DNA of 64,000 bases, taken from assembly GCF_020382885.2 (NCBI RefSeq), contig NC_058503.1, forward strand, positions 22,081,535-22,145,534, written 5' to 3'. This DNA comes from Scatophagus argus (taxonomy: Eukaryota; Chordata; Actinopteri; Scatophagidae). Positions 25,501 through 37,758 of this stretch are shown here, piece by piece; within the stretch, counting starts at the first letter, position 1; every line of letters starts with the position of its first letter. Under the pieces are notes generated by a model. It saw only the letters and a program-made list of their open reading frames with translations. It did no database searches and was not told the origin of the DNA. The position numbers and the translations under genes are program-made.

Positions 25501-27715
25501 AGCGAGCAATCAAGAAGCACCAATCTAAACTTCTCCATCGACCCCTCTCTCCTTCTCCCTCCCCTCCTTCCCTGCTTGTGTTCCCCGCTCCGCTCCGCTC
25601 CCGTGGATACGGGACACCGAATCCCTTATCGAGGACCCACGGGACCATGTCAGGGGAGAAGGGGGATTGGCATCGCCTCCCTCACCTGCCCAGGGCGGCT
25701 TGGCAGACCTTTTACCTCTGAGCTACCGCAACCCAAGATAAGAAGCGGGCTCCCTGGCTGACAAGCATGCAGTTAACCCTGTGCTGGGGGGGGGACTGAC
25801 CTCCACACATAAACATCTACCCACATCCATTTGCTGGCTCGCAGTTGGCCCAACATATGCCAACCTCGCCCCCCCCTCCTCAACCCACCCTGTCCTAAAC
25901 TGTGACAATTCAGGCCCCCTCATGCTCGGGAGGGGGAAGCTCCCCTGGCTTCAGAGCTTTCTGGAGACCTTGCCTCTGAGCCATGCCCTGGCTGGCAGCA
26001 TCCGATCTGAGGGGCGTGAGCCAGCTGGCCAGGAGGCAGACGGGGTCTAGGGATCAGGGACCCAAGCCAGCTCCATGGTACAATGCCACACAAAGGCTCA
26101 AAGGTGTGAGGAAGAATAGAACCAGAAAAAAAATAGAAGTAGAAGAAGAAGAAGAAGCAAAGGAGCCCAGCGAACCTTTAGAACGACAAAAACATTCTTT
26201 ACAACACTGCAATATGGGCACACACAATATCACCCCCCCACGCACACACACACACACACATCACCACCACCACCATCACTACCATCACCAGCACCATACC
26301 CCCCCACCCACACTCCCCCAGTCCAACCCTGCATGAACTCAAATGTCTCATGCATTATTCTGATTTCCTTTGTTTTCTTTGCTTTTTTTGCCTGCTTAAC
26401 GTTGACATGTTGGGTTCAGCAGGAACACACAGTGCTCTTATAATAATTGCCTGGCTTTTGTTCCCTTGTCATGAGGCTGCTCAGATCATTCCCATTGGAA
26501 GGCGGGACCTAGCAGCCCATTCAGGCTAATTGTACCGGCAGGGCCAATGGGAAAATGTGCGTGTGTGTGTGCGTGTGTGTGTGTGTGTGTGTTTAAGTCG
26601 TCCTATTTTGGTTGTCTTTAATTGTATGTTTTCTTTTTGTTAAACTAACAGCTTGTGTCAAAGACGTGGTTCTCACCGTGCTAACTGACAATTATTGGAT
26701 TCTGTCAAGCGCAGATGATTTTAGGTGTGTGTGTGTGTGTGTGAGTAAACTTGGGAAGGGGGTGTGTGAGTGAGTGAGAGAGACAGGCAAAGAGAGGAAA
26801 GGGTGTTCTCTCTAGACTTGTGAGAATTAGTTAGATACACATTGTTAGAGGAAGGGATAAATGGCCAATTGAGGGACTTTGTCCGTATTTAAAAGAGGGC
26901 TTTATACATTGGAGAATTGAGAGTGAGCACAGCTTTGGTGATGAAATTGGATTCAGAGGTTCTTTTTATCCCCTAGACAACACACGAGGGTAATTTAAGG
27001 ACTCGGTCTTTAGTTTCATTTCTTTTTAATTTTCACCTCCTGCTAAAACAGGAGCTTTTATCACGAGCCACTGGCTTCAGGCACGAGCTGTGGTGCAATG
27101 ATGTGGTGAAAACGATGACCGCGCGTGAAAACAACTTTTCTGTCATCTAATCTGTCGTTGGTGCTCAGTCACAGCCACATGACAAGCTCTGCAAATGAAT
27201 GAAATTTCATCTATGAGTGATTTTAAATTATTAACCCACCTGGGCTTGCCTATCAGAAAAAGTCAAAAGGTGAATGGGTTCAGCGAGGGGTCGATTTAGA
27301 TGTGTGTGATGAATTATTGATTATTACCTGATTCGGCGAAGCTGATGATCTCAGAAGTCTCGGCTTGGACCTCGTTGTTGAACGCAGCCTGTCCGTCAAA
27401 GCTGGGGATCTCCACCCGGCCGTCCTCTCGCACCTTCCCGGCGTGCAGCCTCCTCAGCGCCGTCACCATCGCAGCCTTCGGGATGGGATGGGTGATGTTG
27501 GGTCTGTCTCTCATCTGCAGCCGGTTCAGTATGTGTCTCTTCACCGCCTCCAAGAAGTCTATGTTCACCCGCTCCGACTGATCAGGCGCCCTGAAGCCGC
27601 AGGACGCGCACGACTCCTGGGGCGAGCTCTGAGTCTCTGCCCCGGTCACCGAGCCGCAGCGCACGGAGAGAACGCACGCAAATAAACAGGACAAAACCAG
27701 GCCGTATGTGCTCAT
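20933..27715 (-). CDS. inhbb: Inhibin/activin beta-B subunit precursor (two exons)
   Basis: Secreted TGF-beta family subunit. Homodimers form activin B; pairing with alpha gives inhibin B, which controls pituitary FSH. Exon 1 is 27328-27715 and ends ...TCAG|GTAAT. Exon 2 is 20933-21762, after acceptor ...CCAACAG. Phase matches: split codon G|AT. Together they give 405 residues, close to human INHBB (407). Residues 1 to about 22 form a hydrophobic signal peptide. The prodomain carries CASCGF early and a run of glycines encoded near 21541-21570. The furin-type site RIRKR precedes GLECDG. The mature part is 116 residues with nine cysteines in the activin-beta order: CC pairs at mature positions 12-13 and 80-81, and final CGCA. 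Segments such as [13 protein letters not shown] and [20 protein letters not shown] identify beta-B rather than beta-A. The start is the only Met before the signal peptide in this frame. Confidence 0.97.
22473..22513. repeat. (GA)n microsatellite
   Basis: About twenty uninterrupted GA units inside the inhbb intron. Purine-rich sequence continues to about 22570. Confidence 0.9.
26231..26320. repeat. CA / CAC / poly-C compound repeat
   Basis: A CA run passes into CAC/CAT triplets and then C-rich DNA. It lies within the inhbb intron and has no coding meaning. Confidence 0.8.
26557..26592. repeat. (GT)n microsatellite
   Basis: A GT run with one GC interruption, in the inhbb intron. A second shorter GT run lies near 26725-26742. 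Confidence 0.85.
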
Positions 27716-28336
27716 TGTTTCTAAAGATTAAAGTCCAAATACTATGGAAGAGAAGGCTGAATATGTTAAATACACACACTGATGTTAAAGCTAAATTTAA
27801 TTGACAAATTCCGGTAGAACATCCTCTTGTGCTCCAAAAGCGAGACGCCTCAAAGTATCCATGGAAGCGAAATCTTTATATTCCCAGTCAAACAAGAGTG
27901 CAGCCGAGGCTAGTTAACTCCAGTCATTCTGCATTGGGCTTGTTATCCAGCAATACGCCTTCTTTCTGCGCAAAATAAAAGTTCATCTCTGGACTTTTGA
28001 TTGCTGACGCGCTTCTGTCATGCCACGTTCTGTTCTCAGAGTCTACCAACGCAAACGAGGACGAGTCGGTTACCTCGCCCTTTGGTCTCAATCAAAAACT
28101 CCACAAGCGTTCAGTCCGCTCTTTCCCATTCAAACAACACGCAGAAAGTCCACTGCTGCAGCTGCAGTCCCGATGAGAACAACAACTCTCGCCGAGTCCC
28201 GCGTCTTTTGTACGTGCGCTCGGGTACCGTGCGCGGCTGTGGACGGTCGGCTCCGTGCGTCCTGCGAGATGCTGCTCACACTGAGACCCTTTTCTCTCTT
28301 TGCAATCACGACAACAGGGGCTCCGCACACCCAAAG

Positions 28337-28343
28337 TTTTTAT
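28337..28343 (-). promoter_or_regulatory. inhbb: Candidate TATA box for inhbb
   Basis: TATAAAA on the minus strand, about 620 bp upstream of the inhbb start codon. The DNA between them is GC-rich, as expected of a 5' UTR and core promoter. Position and motif are seen. Use as the promoter is inference, since the transcription start is not visible. Confidence 0.3.
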
Positions 28344-29059
28344 ACAGGAGTCGAAACCACGTGGGGATTTCCACCAACTGGGCGCAAGATTAAGATTATT
28401 AGACTACTACGTCCCCAGAGCTGGATCACCGATGGAACAGGGTTTTATTATGGTAACGCGCCGGCCGCGGAAAGGTTGCGTAATTCTTTCCCCTATAGAG
28501 AAAAAGGCTGAAGAGCACAAGTCCTGAAGCGCAGCCTGCGGCAGCTTGTGTCACTGTGATCCACAGCTTCCATACAAATCAAACTTTGAGTGACGTTTAT
28601 TCAAACTAGATCGAGACTAACAGTAAAACCTTCACGGACCCCTTTCGTTCTCTTCAGGTAAATCAGCACTCAGGCTGTGAAAAACCTAAAATTTAAACAC
28701 TTCAAGTATATTATAAGGTACGACGTGAAGGCGGGAATAATATGAGAGCATTAAATTAAATCTGGTTGAACGAATAAATAGATGTTGGAACTTCTTTTTA
28801 CGGTGGCCCGTTATAATGCTGATTAACAAATAAATAGCGCCATCTATCGACACGAACCCCTCATTACACACAATATAGATAAATGAACGGATTGTTTTTT
28901 TGTTCAAAAGCAAAAGGCCCCGTAAACACTTTCCGTACCACCAACATGTAACACAAAGTGCCTGACACAATAAAACCAAAAGTCGTGCCGTCTCCATCCA
29001 CCACACCACAAAGCACTATTGTACAGATAACACATAAATGCATGGACAAATAAATTATT

Positions 29060-29380
29060 AAAGGTCAGTTAAAGCTTAAAAGCCAGATTAAAACGGAAGG
29101 TCTTGCGTTTACTTTAAATACCGACATTCTGTGCTGCTGTCAGGTCTTCTGGACGCCCTGGAGTTGCAGGCCATGGTAATAAAAGGGTTTCTGTTCTGAC
29201 TTCGGGGATGATTAAAAGGCCATTACCAGAAGACCCGGGGGATCTAAAAGCAGATGTGATAAAGGAGGGCCAAGACCATTAAGAGCTTCATGAAACAATA
29301 AAAGAAAAACTTAATTCACTTAAAATCACCTCTGAAGCAGGCAGCCACTGCAGAGATTCAAATTTTGTGCTCGCAGTACG
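29060..29380. repeat. Degenerate copy of the 9.1-9.8 kb repeat
   Basis: It shares the order 'aaaggtca...agccagattaaaac', 'gatgtgataaaggagggccaagaccattaagagcttcatgaaacaataaaa' and 'ggcagccactgcagagat' with the non-coding part of the 9.07-9.6 kb repeat. It is strongly decayed. The rest of 28.5-30.7 kb shows no gene. Confidence 0.35.
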
Positions 29381-30813
29381 AGGACTGAGGACCAGGACCA
29401 AGACTTCACTGAGCTGAAAATCCTCTGCCGTCTATTGCTTCATATCATGTGGTCCAGAGCCATCAGGAGACAGTGGCTGTAGCTGAAATAATGCAGTGTC
29501 CAGGTGACCGCGGTGGCGAGGAGGCCGTGTGGGGCAGCTGCCACCTGCGGCTGCTCAGTCGTCCTGCTGGACTCACATTCTTCACATGTACTTTGCAATG
29601 CACGTCGTCATGATTTGATGATCCATCCTGGGACCCTTCCTCTGTGACTCCTCCTGAGGGTTCCTCCATTTTACTCTGTTCAAAGGGTTTCCTGGGTGGA
29701 GGTTTCCCTCAGGTGAATCAAGACCCAGAGGACAGACAGTGTGGTACACGCTGCCCGGTGTAAAGCCCACTGAGGCCTTGTGATTTTATTTATAAAACTG
29801 ACTTAAACTTAAATTGATGCACTTGAGAATACTTGTATGTAATTCAGACATAATTAAAGAGAGGTTAAGCTGACTCATCTTCAAAGTGAAAACACTGTTA
29901 TTAACAACAGAGTCGGGTTTACGACTTTCATTACATCAAATCATGCTGCATTTTATTCGTGAAATACTGATTTTGTTCCTGATCTCTTCAACCTATTAAA
30001 AGAAGTGAAATCATCTTATGAGCAGGACACATCACCTGGGCTGAACTGCACCTTTAGGAGCAGTAATGTGGGAAACAGGCCGAGCGACGCAGCAGTGACG
30101 CATTAGAGCACATGGATAGAAGCTGATTAGTTTACTTCCATACAGGTAAACCATCAAAGTACACAAACTCTTAGATGACGAGTCATCAAATAGAAAACAA
30201 CATGAAACGCGGATCTGTGAAAGTAAAAATCAAAACGCCCGAGCATCACAGTAATTTTTCTCCATTCACAGAAATCGCGTTTCTTTTCAGAGACACATTT
30301 GAAAACGAGTTATTCTACGAGTTGACTTGTTGGCCTTCGGCAAGCTCACGTTGCACCAAACGTCGAGCTATCCCAGTAACTCCTGCTGTTACACAGAAAA
30401 CAGGAAGACAACTGAGCGTTGTGTTCTGGCGCCATCTTGTGTAATTAAGGCTGTAGTGCAGGCATCTCCTTATTATTGACCAGATCTGATCTGAAACGTG
30501 TCAAACTGTCACAGCAGTGCAGAAGGATGTGTTGTAAAGGAGCAGGTCCTGTGGGAGAACTGAGGTCTGAACTGAGTTTTAATGTCTGTGTGTGTGCTGA
30601 GCCTTTTTCACGATTTACCTTTTCTTTGTGTCATTTTCTGTTAATATATTTCTGCACAAAGTAAACACGTAATAAATGCATAACTTCACAACTTCACAAC
30701 TTCAAAACAAAAGTATCAGTATTATAAAAATATTTCAGGAAACTCTTTAAACAAATACATTTTAACAAAGGTAAATATAGATAGCAAAATATTGATGTTT
30801 TTTTCCATTCTCG

Positions 30814-33800
30814 TTATGAGTCGGTCAGAGTCATTTGCCACACAGAGATTGGATTGTGTCTGGTGCAAGGTCGTCCCCCCAGCACCAGCAGGAGATCAGG
30901 CAGATGCTGGGCTACATCTCCATCCTCCTCGTCCATCGGCTCCTCAACTGAGCACTGTTTACTGAAAGCCTTGTTTTCAAAGGTCAAACAGTTTTCAATC
31001 CGCTGTCCATCCGTCTCCATCAGTTCTGAGGACTGTGGGAGTGTTTTCCTGCCGTAGCGCCTGTCAGGGCCGAACGTCTCCAGCTCTATAGCTCCATCTG
31101 ATCCTAGAAAGGTGAGCGGGGCAGGGAAGCACTTGTTCTTAAAGGGCCTCATTCTCAGATCCGGCAGCCTGGGCTGGAGTCCTGAGCTGGAGTCGGGACT
31201 GCTGGTGTCGGACCTGTAGCTGGGACCCAGCCCAGTGCAGCAGTGGTGAATCCTGTCTGGGGGGGTCGAGCCCAGGAGCGTGGCGACCTGCCCCCATGTC
31301 TGAGTGGTGAAGTTGTACCTCCACAGGCAGTTCTTTGGAGAGTTCTGACTCTCGCCTCCCCCAAAAAGAAGCATACTGTCCTTGTAGACCACAGCTGAAT
31401 GGCCCATCAGTCTGGAGGGACCGGACCTGAGGAAGACACAGGTGGTGTTAGCAGGAAGGAACACGCAGAACAATGTGTGCCTTAACCTCCAGCTGTGACA
31501 GTGAAGGGGTGGAAATCCTCAAATTATACCCAACACATGCAGCAAGTCTGACAGGAGAGAAGTGACGATGGGAGAAGCTGAATTCTGCATACTTTAGAAA
31601 TGACCAAATCATTATGTCAGTTCAGATTTACACTTTGTCCTCACCTGGTGTGAACAGGTTATCATTTTCTGTGACAAAGCAACAGCAACGGTCACATATT
31701 AAAGCCACGTTTCTAGTCCGGCTCAGTTAAGTTCGTTACACATTTTTTGCATCAATAAAAGATGAAGATAAAACACTGCAGAACACTGACTGGTCTCTGG
31801 AGCAACCAGAGTCGTCTGTGCTCTGCTGGAGGATTATTCTTTCCAGCATTATGTTGTCGTACTCGTCTTGTACCACATACTGAGAAGTGAAAACACAAAA
31901 CACTGGATGTCCTTCTGTGGGTGTAGTTGCAGTCATTGCAGCCGTGTTTACTGGACCAATTCCAAAACGTTTGATGAACGAATCCTTCACACAGCAATAT
32001 GTGTACATTTGGGGGTCAGGTTTAAAAATACCAGGATTCTACCAGTCAGATGTGGACTTTTACCCGGCTTACACAATGAAACTCTTTGGCGTTCTGACAC
32101 CTACACAGTGTTGAGGTTAAAGATAAAAATGATGTGTTGTTAACCAACCACTGTTACTGTGAACCAGCTGAAAACTGATCCCCGGCTGTTCAGCAGGCGT
32201 TGGCGCATTCAGTATTCAGCAGTGTCCTAATGGATCAAGTTCCTTCGTGGACACAGACTGATGAAGCGCTTGGACAAGCTGCTTGTGAAGTTTCCTGCTG
32301 TGGACAGCTGCTTCTGACCCCAGTGCAACTTACATTTACTTTATAGGCCGTGCCACATCATTCATGGTAATACCAGCACGTATCTTACAGTGGGAAAGAT
32401 GTCTCCTATCACAATGTTTACACTGTGACAAAACAGAAGTTCTGTGGGAAACATGATCAAGCCAGCATTAAGCAAAGAGCATGTTGCAGCATCATGACTA
32501 TATTTAGTTGTGGACACAAGCCAACACCCAAAGGGACAAAACATCAGATGAGTTCACTACTAACTTGTTTTTGACAGAGCTCCACATGTGGCTGGTGGAA
32601 TTCCACTTCCAGAAGTCCCTCTGCTCCCTCAGGCCTTTCAGGCCCCCGAACAGGTACATGCAGCCCTGGTAGGCCACGGCTGAGTGACTGTGTCTGGGTC
32701 CTGGGCCCAGTGAGGCCTGCTGAGAGGCACTGAGCAGGGACCAGGCTGTGGTGCCTGCCATATAAACACGTGTGTAGTTAATAAACACATTGGTGGAGGT
32801 GTGTCTTCCATTTGATGTTCCTCATAATTTGCAGTCTTTATCTGTATGATACAATGCGCGGAAAAAGTCCCTGCTGTGTTCCAAAATTTAAAAAGAAGAA
32901 GCATTTAGTTGAGACATACACATCACAGAGGAATAAAACTTAAACTCACCAAAATCCAAACTCCAAAACTCCTGTGAGGATCCTTTGATGTCGATGAAAC
33001 CTCCATACAGCAGCATGGCGGAGCCAACAACCACAGCACTGTGTCCCTTCCTGTTGGTTGGCTTTTGGGTCTGCACATACACATAAACACACACACTCAC
33101 GCCTGTAAGAGTTAGCGCACTTTAATCTAACAAAGTCCAACTCAAACCTCTCTGTGTTGTTTTTGCTCACCAAAGAGCTTCATAACAATTATTCACTTGA
33201 AAATGTTGTCTATCATCAACTCAAAAAAGGGAACAACAGCTTTATGGCTGCTGTCAGTAAGAATGCGGACGCAGAAGCGCGGGGAGGCTACAGGGGTTTC
33301 ATGTTAGCTCTTCTCACTTCAGCTTACTCTCTCACCTGAGGGGAGCCCGTCTTCCCCTGCCAGTGTACCCACTTCTGCTTTGCTGAAACACACACAACAA
33401 AGGAGAAAGAAAAGAAAGTACTGGTTAGCTGAAATTACTGGAAAACTGAAGGTAGAGATGAACAAGTTTAGTGAGAATGTTGTGAGGGGTGACTGCTAAG
33501 CCTGCGGCCTTGAAGGAAACGAGTTATGAAGCTCTCCTGCCACGCACCCACAGGTCAACCTTTTGAGCCATTATGTAGTAAGTCTGAAGGCAGTAACTTT
33601 TATTGTATTTCTGTTTCTGGTGATGGCTGAGAAAATGGACAACATGAGCCTTTGTGCAGTCATTCGCTATCGCCCAAAGAGATCCACTTTGTGGAAGTGA
33701 GCGATCTCTCCAAAGAAGGGATCTGTTGGCTCCACAGCTGCTGCACTAAGAGTGTGAACGTAGGAGGGGACGATTATGAAAATTAAATGAGACATATGGA

Positions 33801-34790
33801 CTTCACTCCCTCGTTAAAGCACAAAAGGGCTTTTAAATCATCAAATGGTTTTCATATCTTGTAATTAAAACATCAAAAAGGCCATAACAAAAGGAAACAC
33901 TTTATTTTTACTGCAGACTGGGAGGATTTCATGGCCTTGACCAGATCAGTATCTGTTGATTTATATCTCACATACTTTGGTATATTTTGGCCCACCCGAG
34001 GCACTAATCTGCACCAAAGAATGGATAAAATACTGATAAAATACTGCTGTAGCAGGTGGAGACACGGGAAGGCACGAGTTGTAGTATTTTTCGAGCAGGA
34101 AGCCTGCCCTGTTAGCTCCTTGACTATCTATCACACACACACAGAGCTTCCTCATGGTACTGAATATTTTTCACAGGGGCTTGGAGGCATGCAGACTGGA
34201 ACAGACATGCAGCAACAGGTTTCATCTGTTAAGCCTTACAAACAGAATCCAGTGTGAGCTGTGCCATGCATCCACCTCCACGGTGAAACTCACCGATGTC
34301 AAACACCCAGAGCGGACACCTCCACTTGGTGTATGCAGAATCCAGCATGCCTCCAAACACATACAGGAAGCCCTGAAAAGGTGCGAGCTGTGAGATTCTT
34401 TACACAACGACACACCGGCAGCGAAACATGAGCAATGTAAGATAGTGTAAAGTTTGTACCTCATGAGCCACCATAGAATGTTCCTCTAGTTCTTCTGGTG
34501 CAGTTTCACCGGTGCAATTCAACTTTGTCCACTCGTCACACACTGTAATATTGCACACGCTGAAATGTTTGATAAGAAAAACTGCTTGTTGTTGTCATGC
34601 GGCTGCTTGTCTTGGCCTTACCGACGTTGTACCTCCAGAAGTCCCTCAGACAGCTGCTGTCTCTTCCTCCCAGGACATAGACACTTCCATCGTAGTTGCA
34701 GCAGGCGTGCTTATAACGGTCACATGGCGACTGGCTGCTCTGGGGGAGCCGAGTCCACAGGCAGGGACTATTTTCACTCATCACTGGCAT
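30814..34790 (-). CDS. Six-bladed kelch-repeat protein (seven coding exons)
   Basis: Exons read on the minus strand: 34622-34790 (start; exon continues to 34813), 34460-34542, 34294-34372, 33336-33382, 32950-33070, 32565-32754 and 30814-31426. Every junction has GT-AG and the frame runs through all of them to TAA, giving 433 residues. Five clear kelch blades follow one another with cores CCNYDGSVYVLGG, MVAHEGFLYVFGG, HSAVVVGSAMLLYGG, HSAVAYQGCMYLFGG and HSAVVYKDSMLLFGG, each followed by a W-x-aromatic strand. A sixth is split by an acidic, Ser/Pro-rich insert of about 100 residues and closes with LLLVLGG and VWQMTL. It is almost all propeller: no BTB, BACK, F-box or membrane segment. Kelch propellers bind protein partners, so an adaptor role is likely, but I cannot name the orthologue (LZTR1- or KLHDC-like families were considered). 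Confidence 0.85.
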
Positions 34791-36859
34791 CGTCTGCTCT
34801 CGCTGAACCACTTCTGAAAAGAAGCAACAGCAAAGCGCTGAGAGGAACCAACAAATACTGCATGAAATGGACACATTTCACAGTTTTAACTTATCTGTGC
34901 AGATTACAATTAAAACTTGAGCAAAGTAGTTCCATATTCCACTGCAACACAACAAATAAAATCAGAAAAGCACAAGCAGTGCTGGCAGGCCAGCTGAAGT
35001 TGGTTTGACAATCACCACCTGGACACCTGCTCAGACATTTATTTTAAGTACCACCTCTCTGTCAGCCTGTGGCCGACATCCACCGTGTTTACCACCACCA
35101 CACCTGCAGGGGAAAACCTGCTGTAAACCACAGTCATGCTGAGACCAGGACAGTCAGGTGCTTTGTGACGTTACGAGGAGGAGGAATGAGATCATTTGCC
35201 ATCCTCCTACATCTGATAGCTACCTGCTACCACAGCATGTGTGTGGGCAGGACAGTGTTAGTTAGTTGTTATGGTTGTAGATGGGTGTTCAGCTGGGACT
35301 CACAGAGCACCTGACTGCAGCTAACAGCCCCAGGGTCAGGAGGGAAATGCTCTGCCATAAAAAGCCTGGGAGGCAAGGCTCTGGGGACAAACGCCAACGA
35401 GGCAACCCCTCCAACCGCAACCACCAGCATTCATTACTACTACTTAGGTGAGAAAATCATTCCTACAAAACTCTAGTGCACACTCCACATGAAAAAAGAG
35501 ATAAAAGCCGATTAGCTGTGCATAAAATCATCTGATAGTGCAGCACTGATTATGTCCCCTTCTGGTTCTCCGTTGAGCACACAGTAGCTTTAATTGATGG
35601 TCATGTTGAGAGAGAAAATGCTAAAAATGCAAGCAATTATAAGAAAACTGGATTACACAGACAAAAATAACATTTTGGGTAAAAAGTCTATTTATTGGGA
35701 AAATATTAAAAATCAGAGTGTGGATAGGTTATTTGATCTATGGCACTGACATGGCAGGAATGCACAACTCCACATGGACACCATACGCTCTGGAGGCAAA
35801 TACTCTGGAGCTAAAACTAACAAGTATTTTCTGAATTAGTTATTTGATCTATAAATTGTGAGAATGCAGTGGAAAATGCTGGAGAGATCATCTGATTTCT
35901 TGCTCTGTCCAGGCATCAAAGATATTCAGTTTGCTGTGCTGTTAAGACAAGGACAGGCAGTAAACCCTCACAGAAGCTGGAGTAGGCAGATTTCTGCTTG
36001 ATAGATGACGTCACTGCCATCACTGCTTTACGAGGACTGACTCAGCTGTCAGGGATTGACGTGGAAACATTTATAGAGAAAATGAACGTGTCACATCAAC
36101 AGTGTTTTACAACGACAGTGAGGATACGGTACATGTCAGGTGGGTTTCAACACAGTAATCTTCCACGACTTTGATCTGTGACTGAGGAGGAACTACGAGC
36201 TCTTCCACAGTGACACTGTGAACAGAAGTGTCTTGTTCAACCCCCGTCTCAAGACGCTTTGCCTTTCTGCCAGGTCGCCATTTCCACTTCCTGTTAATGA
36301 GTTGCCAGGTTAAAAAAGGTCAAGCTTTAAGAAAAAATAAACTGCTTAAGCTCTCCCCTCTCCTCACCTCGACAACACTGTGGAAACTCGTATCTCACAC
36401 CTTATCACACGGTCACATGAGCACACGGCTCTGAGGTCACGACACTGCAGGAACACAACACACCCAGTTCAGTCAACACACCTGACTGTGACTCGTATGA
36501 AGGGTGGTCTTGTTTGGTTTGCTACTGGGGGATTAAACTAGAATCTCCGTCTTGTGGTTGTACGCCTCCGTGCACCAGTCAGGTCGCAGCTTCCATCCAT
36601 GTCTGTCCAGACTCCTATAACATCTGTGGTGACTGACAGAGAGCTTCCACACACAGGGCAACAATATTCACCTGAAGCTCAGGATCATTCAAACCATTTT
36701 GGACTACAAAGCTCCAAATATGGATGCTGCAGCAAAGAAGCTACAGACTCTAAAACGTGGAGGCTTCACAATAAAATCAGCAGAGTTTCAAGGCCCAAGA
36801 TTAGAGTGACCAGTTCAATATCTGAACACGTGGACATTTGAGTGACATTTTGGCATAAT

Positions 36860-36990
36860 TAGTCCAGAAATTCTTGAGTTTTGGCTAAAAACATGTTTTG
36901 TGAGTTCTGATCAGTTCGTCTTTGAGTCTTAGTGGACGTTCTGAAGAAATTCCATTGAGGCGTTCCTGAGACATTACGTTCATGAGAATG
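36860..36990 (+). repeat. Dispersed fish repeat fragment
   Basis: The string 'gaagaaattccattgaggcgttcctgagacattacgttcatgagaatg' in pieces resembles a very common teleost dispersed repeat (consensus with 'gaagaaattccctcaaggcgttcctgagatatcgcgttcacgagaa'). The assignment comes from memory of that consensus. Otherwise 35.0-37.6 kb shows no gene. Confidence 0.4.
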
Positions 36991-37674
36991 TGGGAAACAG
37001 ATTAATCCTTAATTCTTTAATAATAAGGAGCTGATTTTACTATGTGGTCATTAAAACAAACAAAACCAAAAAGAAAAAAAAAATCTGTGAACTAATTTAA
37101 ACGTCTCACTTAAAATAGTAAGTGGCAGGACGAGGATTATCACAAAGCATATTCAAACCCATGAGAACAGTCTGATCTTCAGTGTGGGTGGATTCAGTCA
37201 TGTTTAATTTTATTCAATAAATCAACACAAACCCACTTTGTGTTCCAGTATGGAAAAAAAACAAGTTTGTGAAACTTTTCTAATGTTTTAGCTGCTCTGA
37301 ATGAGGTGGATAAACTGTCAACAAAAACTGAACCATTCATCAAAGTCTAAAATTATTACTAAGTTATTAAATGACAAGATGCGTCACTTTTTTGTTCGCT
37401 CGGTGTATTTGTGACCTTTACAGTAAAGGCTTGTGTTTCTGTGTGAAGAAATCAGCTGAATTAAGTAAATGTGACGTGGCAGAAGCTTTTTATGCCCTGA
37501 CATGTCGCTGACAGGTTAACCTTTCCACTCACACTGAGTACCTGGCACAGGCTGGCTAAACCTGGAGCAAAACTTTGAAGGAGAGGCTTGGCTTTTTGGC
37601 CATCACAGCATCCACTCCTGTGTCCCACCTGCACCGAGACCCCCAGCTGCTTTTCATCTGTCTGTGGTACTCAC

Positions 37675-37758
37675 TGAGTCTTCTCTCGCTTCATGGGACT
37701 CCTGTGGTAGAATCTCCAGCAAACGGCTTGTTTCTCCACTGACTTTTATGTTCACCTT
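37675..37758 (-). other. Probable 5' UTR exon of the kelch gene
   Basis: An 84-bp segment with acceptor 'cagcttttcag' and donor 'GACTCA|GTGAGT'. Joined to the exon ending at 34813, it places an in-frame TGA upstream of the ATG at 34790. This fits a non-coding leader exon and supports that start. Expression data would be needed to confirm it. A first exon near 38.3-38.5 kb is possible but not resolved. Confidence 0.4.

Larger units (their letters stand above)
21763..27327 (-). other. inhbb: inhbb intron 1 (5.6 kb)
   Basis: The intron has GT-AG borders. It holds several simple repeats: (CA)n at 22256-22275, (GA)n at 22473-22513, (GT)n at 26557-26592, and a CA/CAC/C-rich tract at 26231-26320. 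ORFs inside it (for example 24699-25142, which crosses a CAGG repeat) lack splice context and recognisable domains. Confidence 0.85.
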
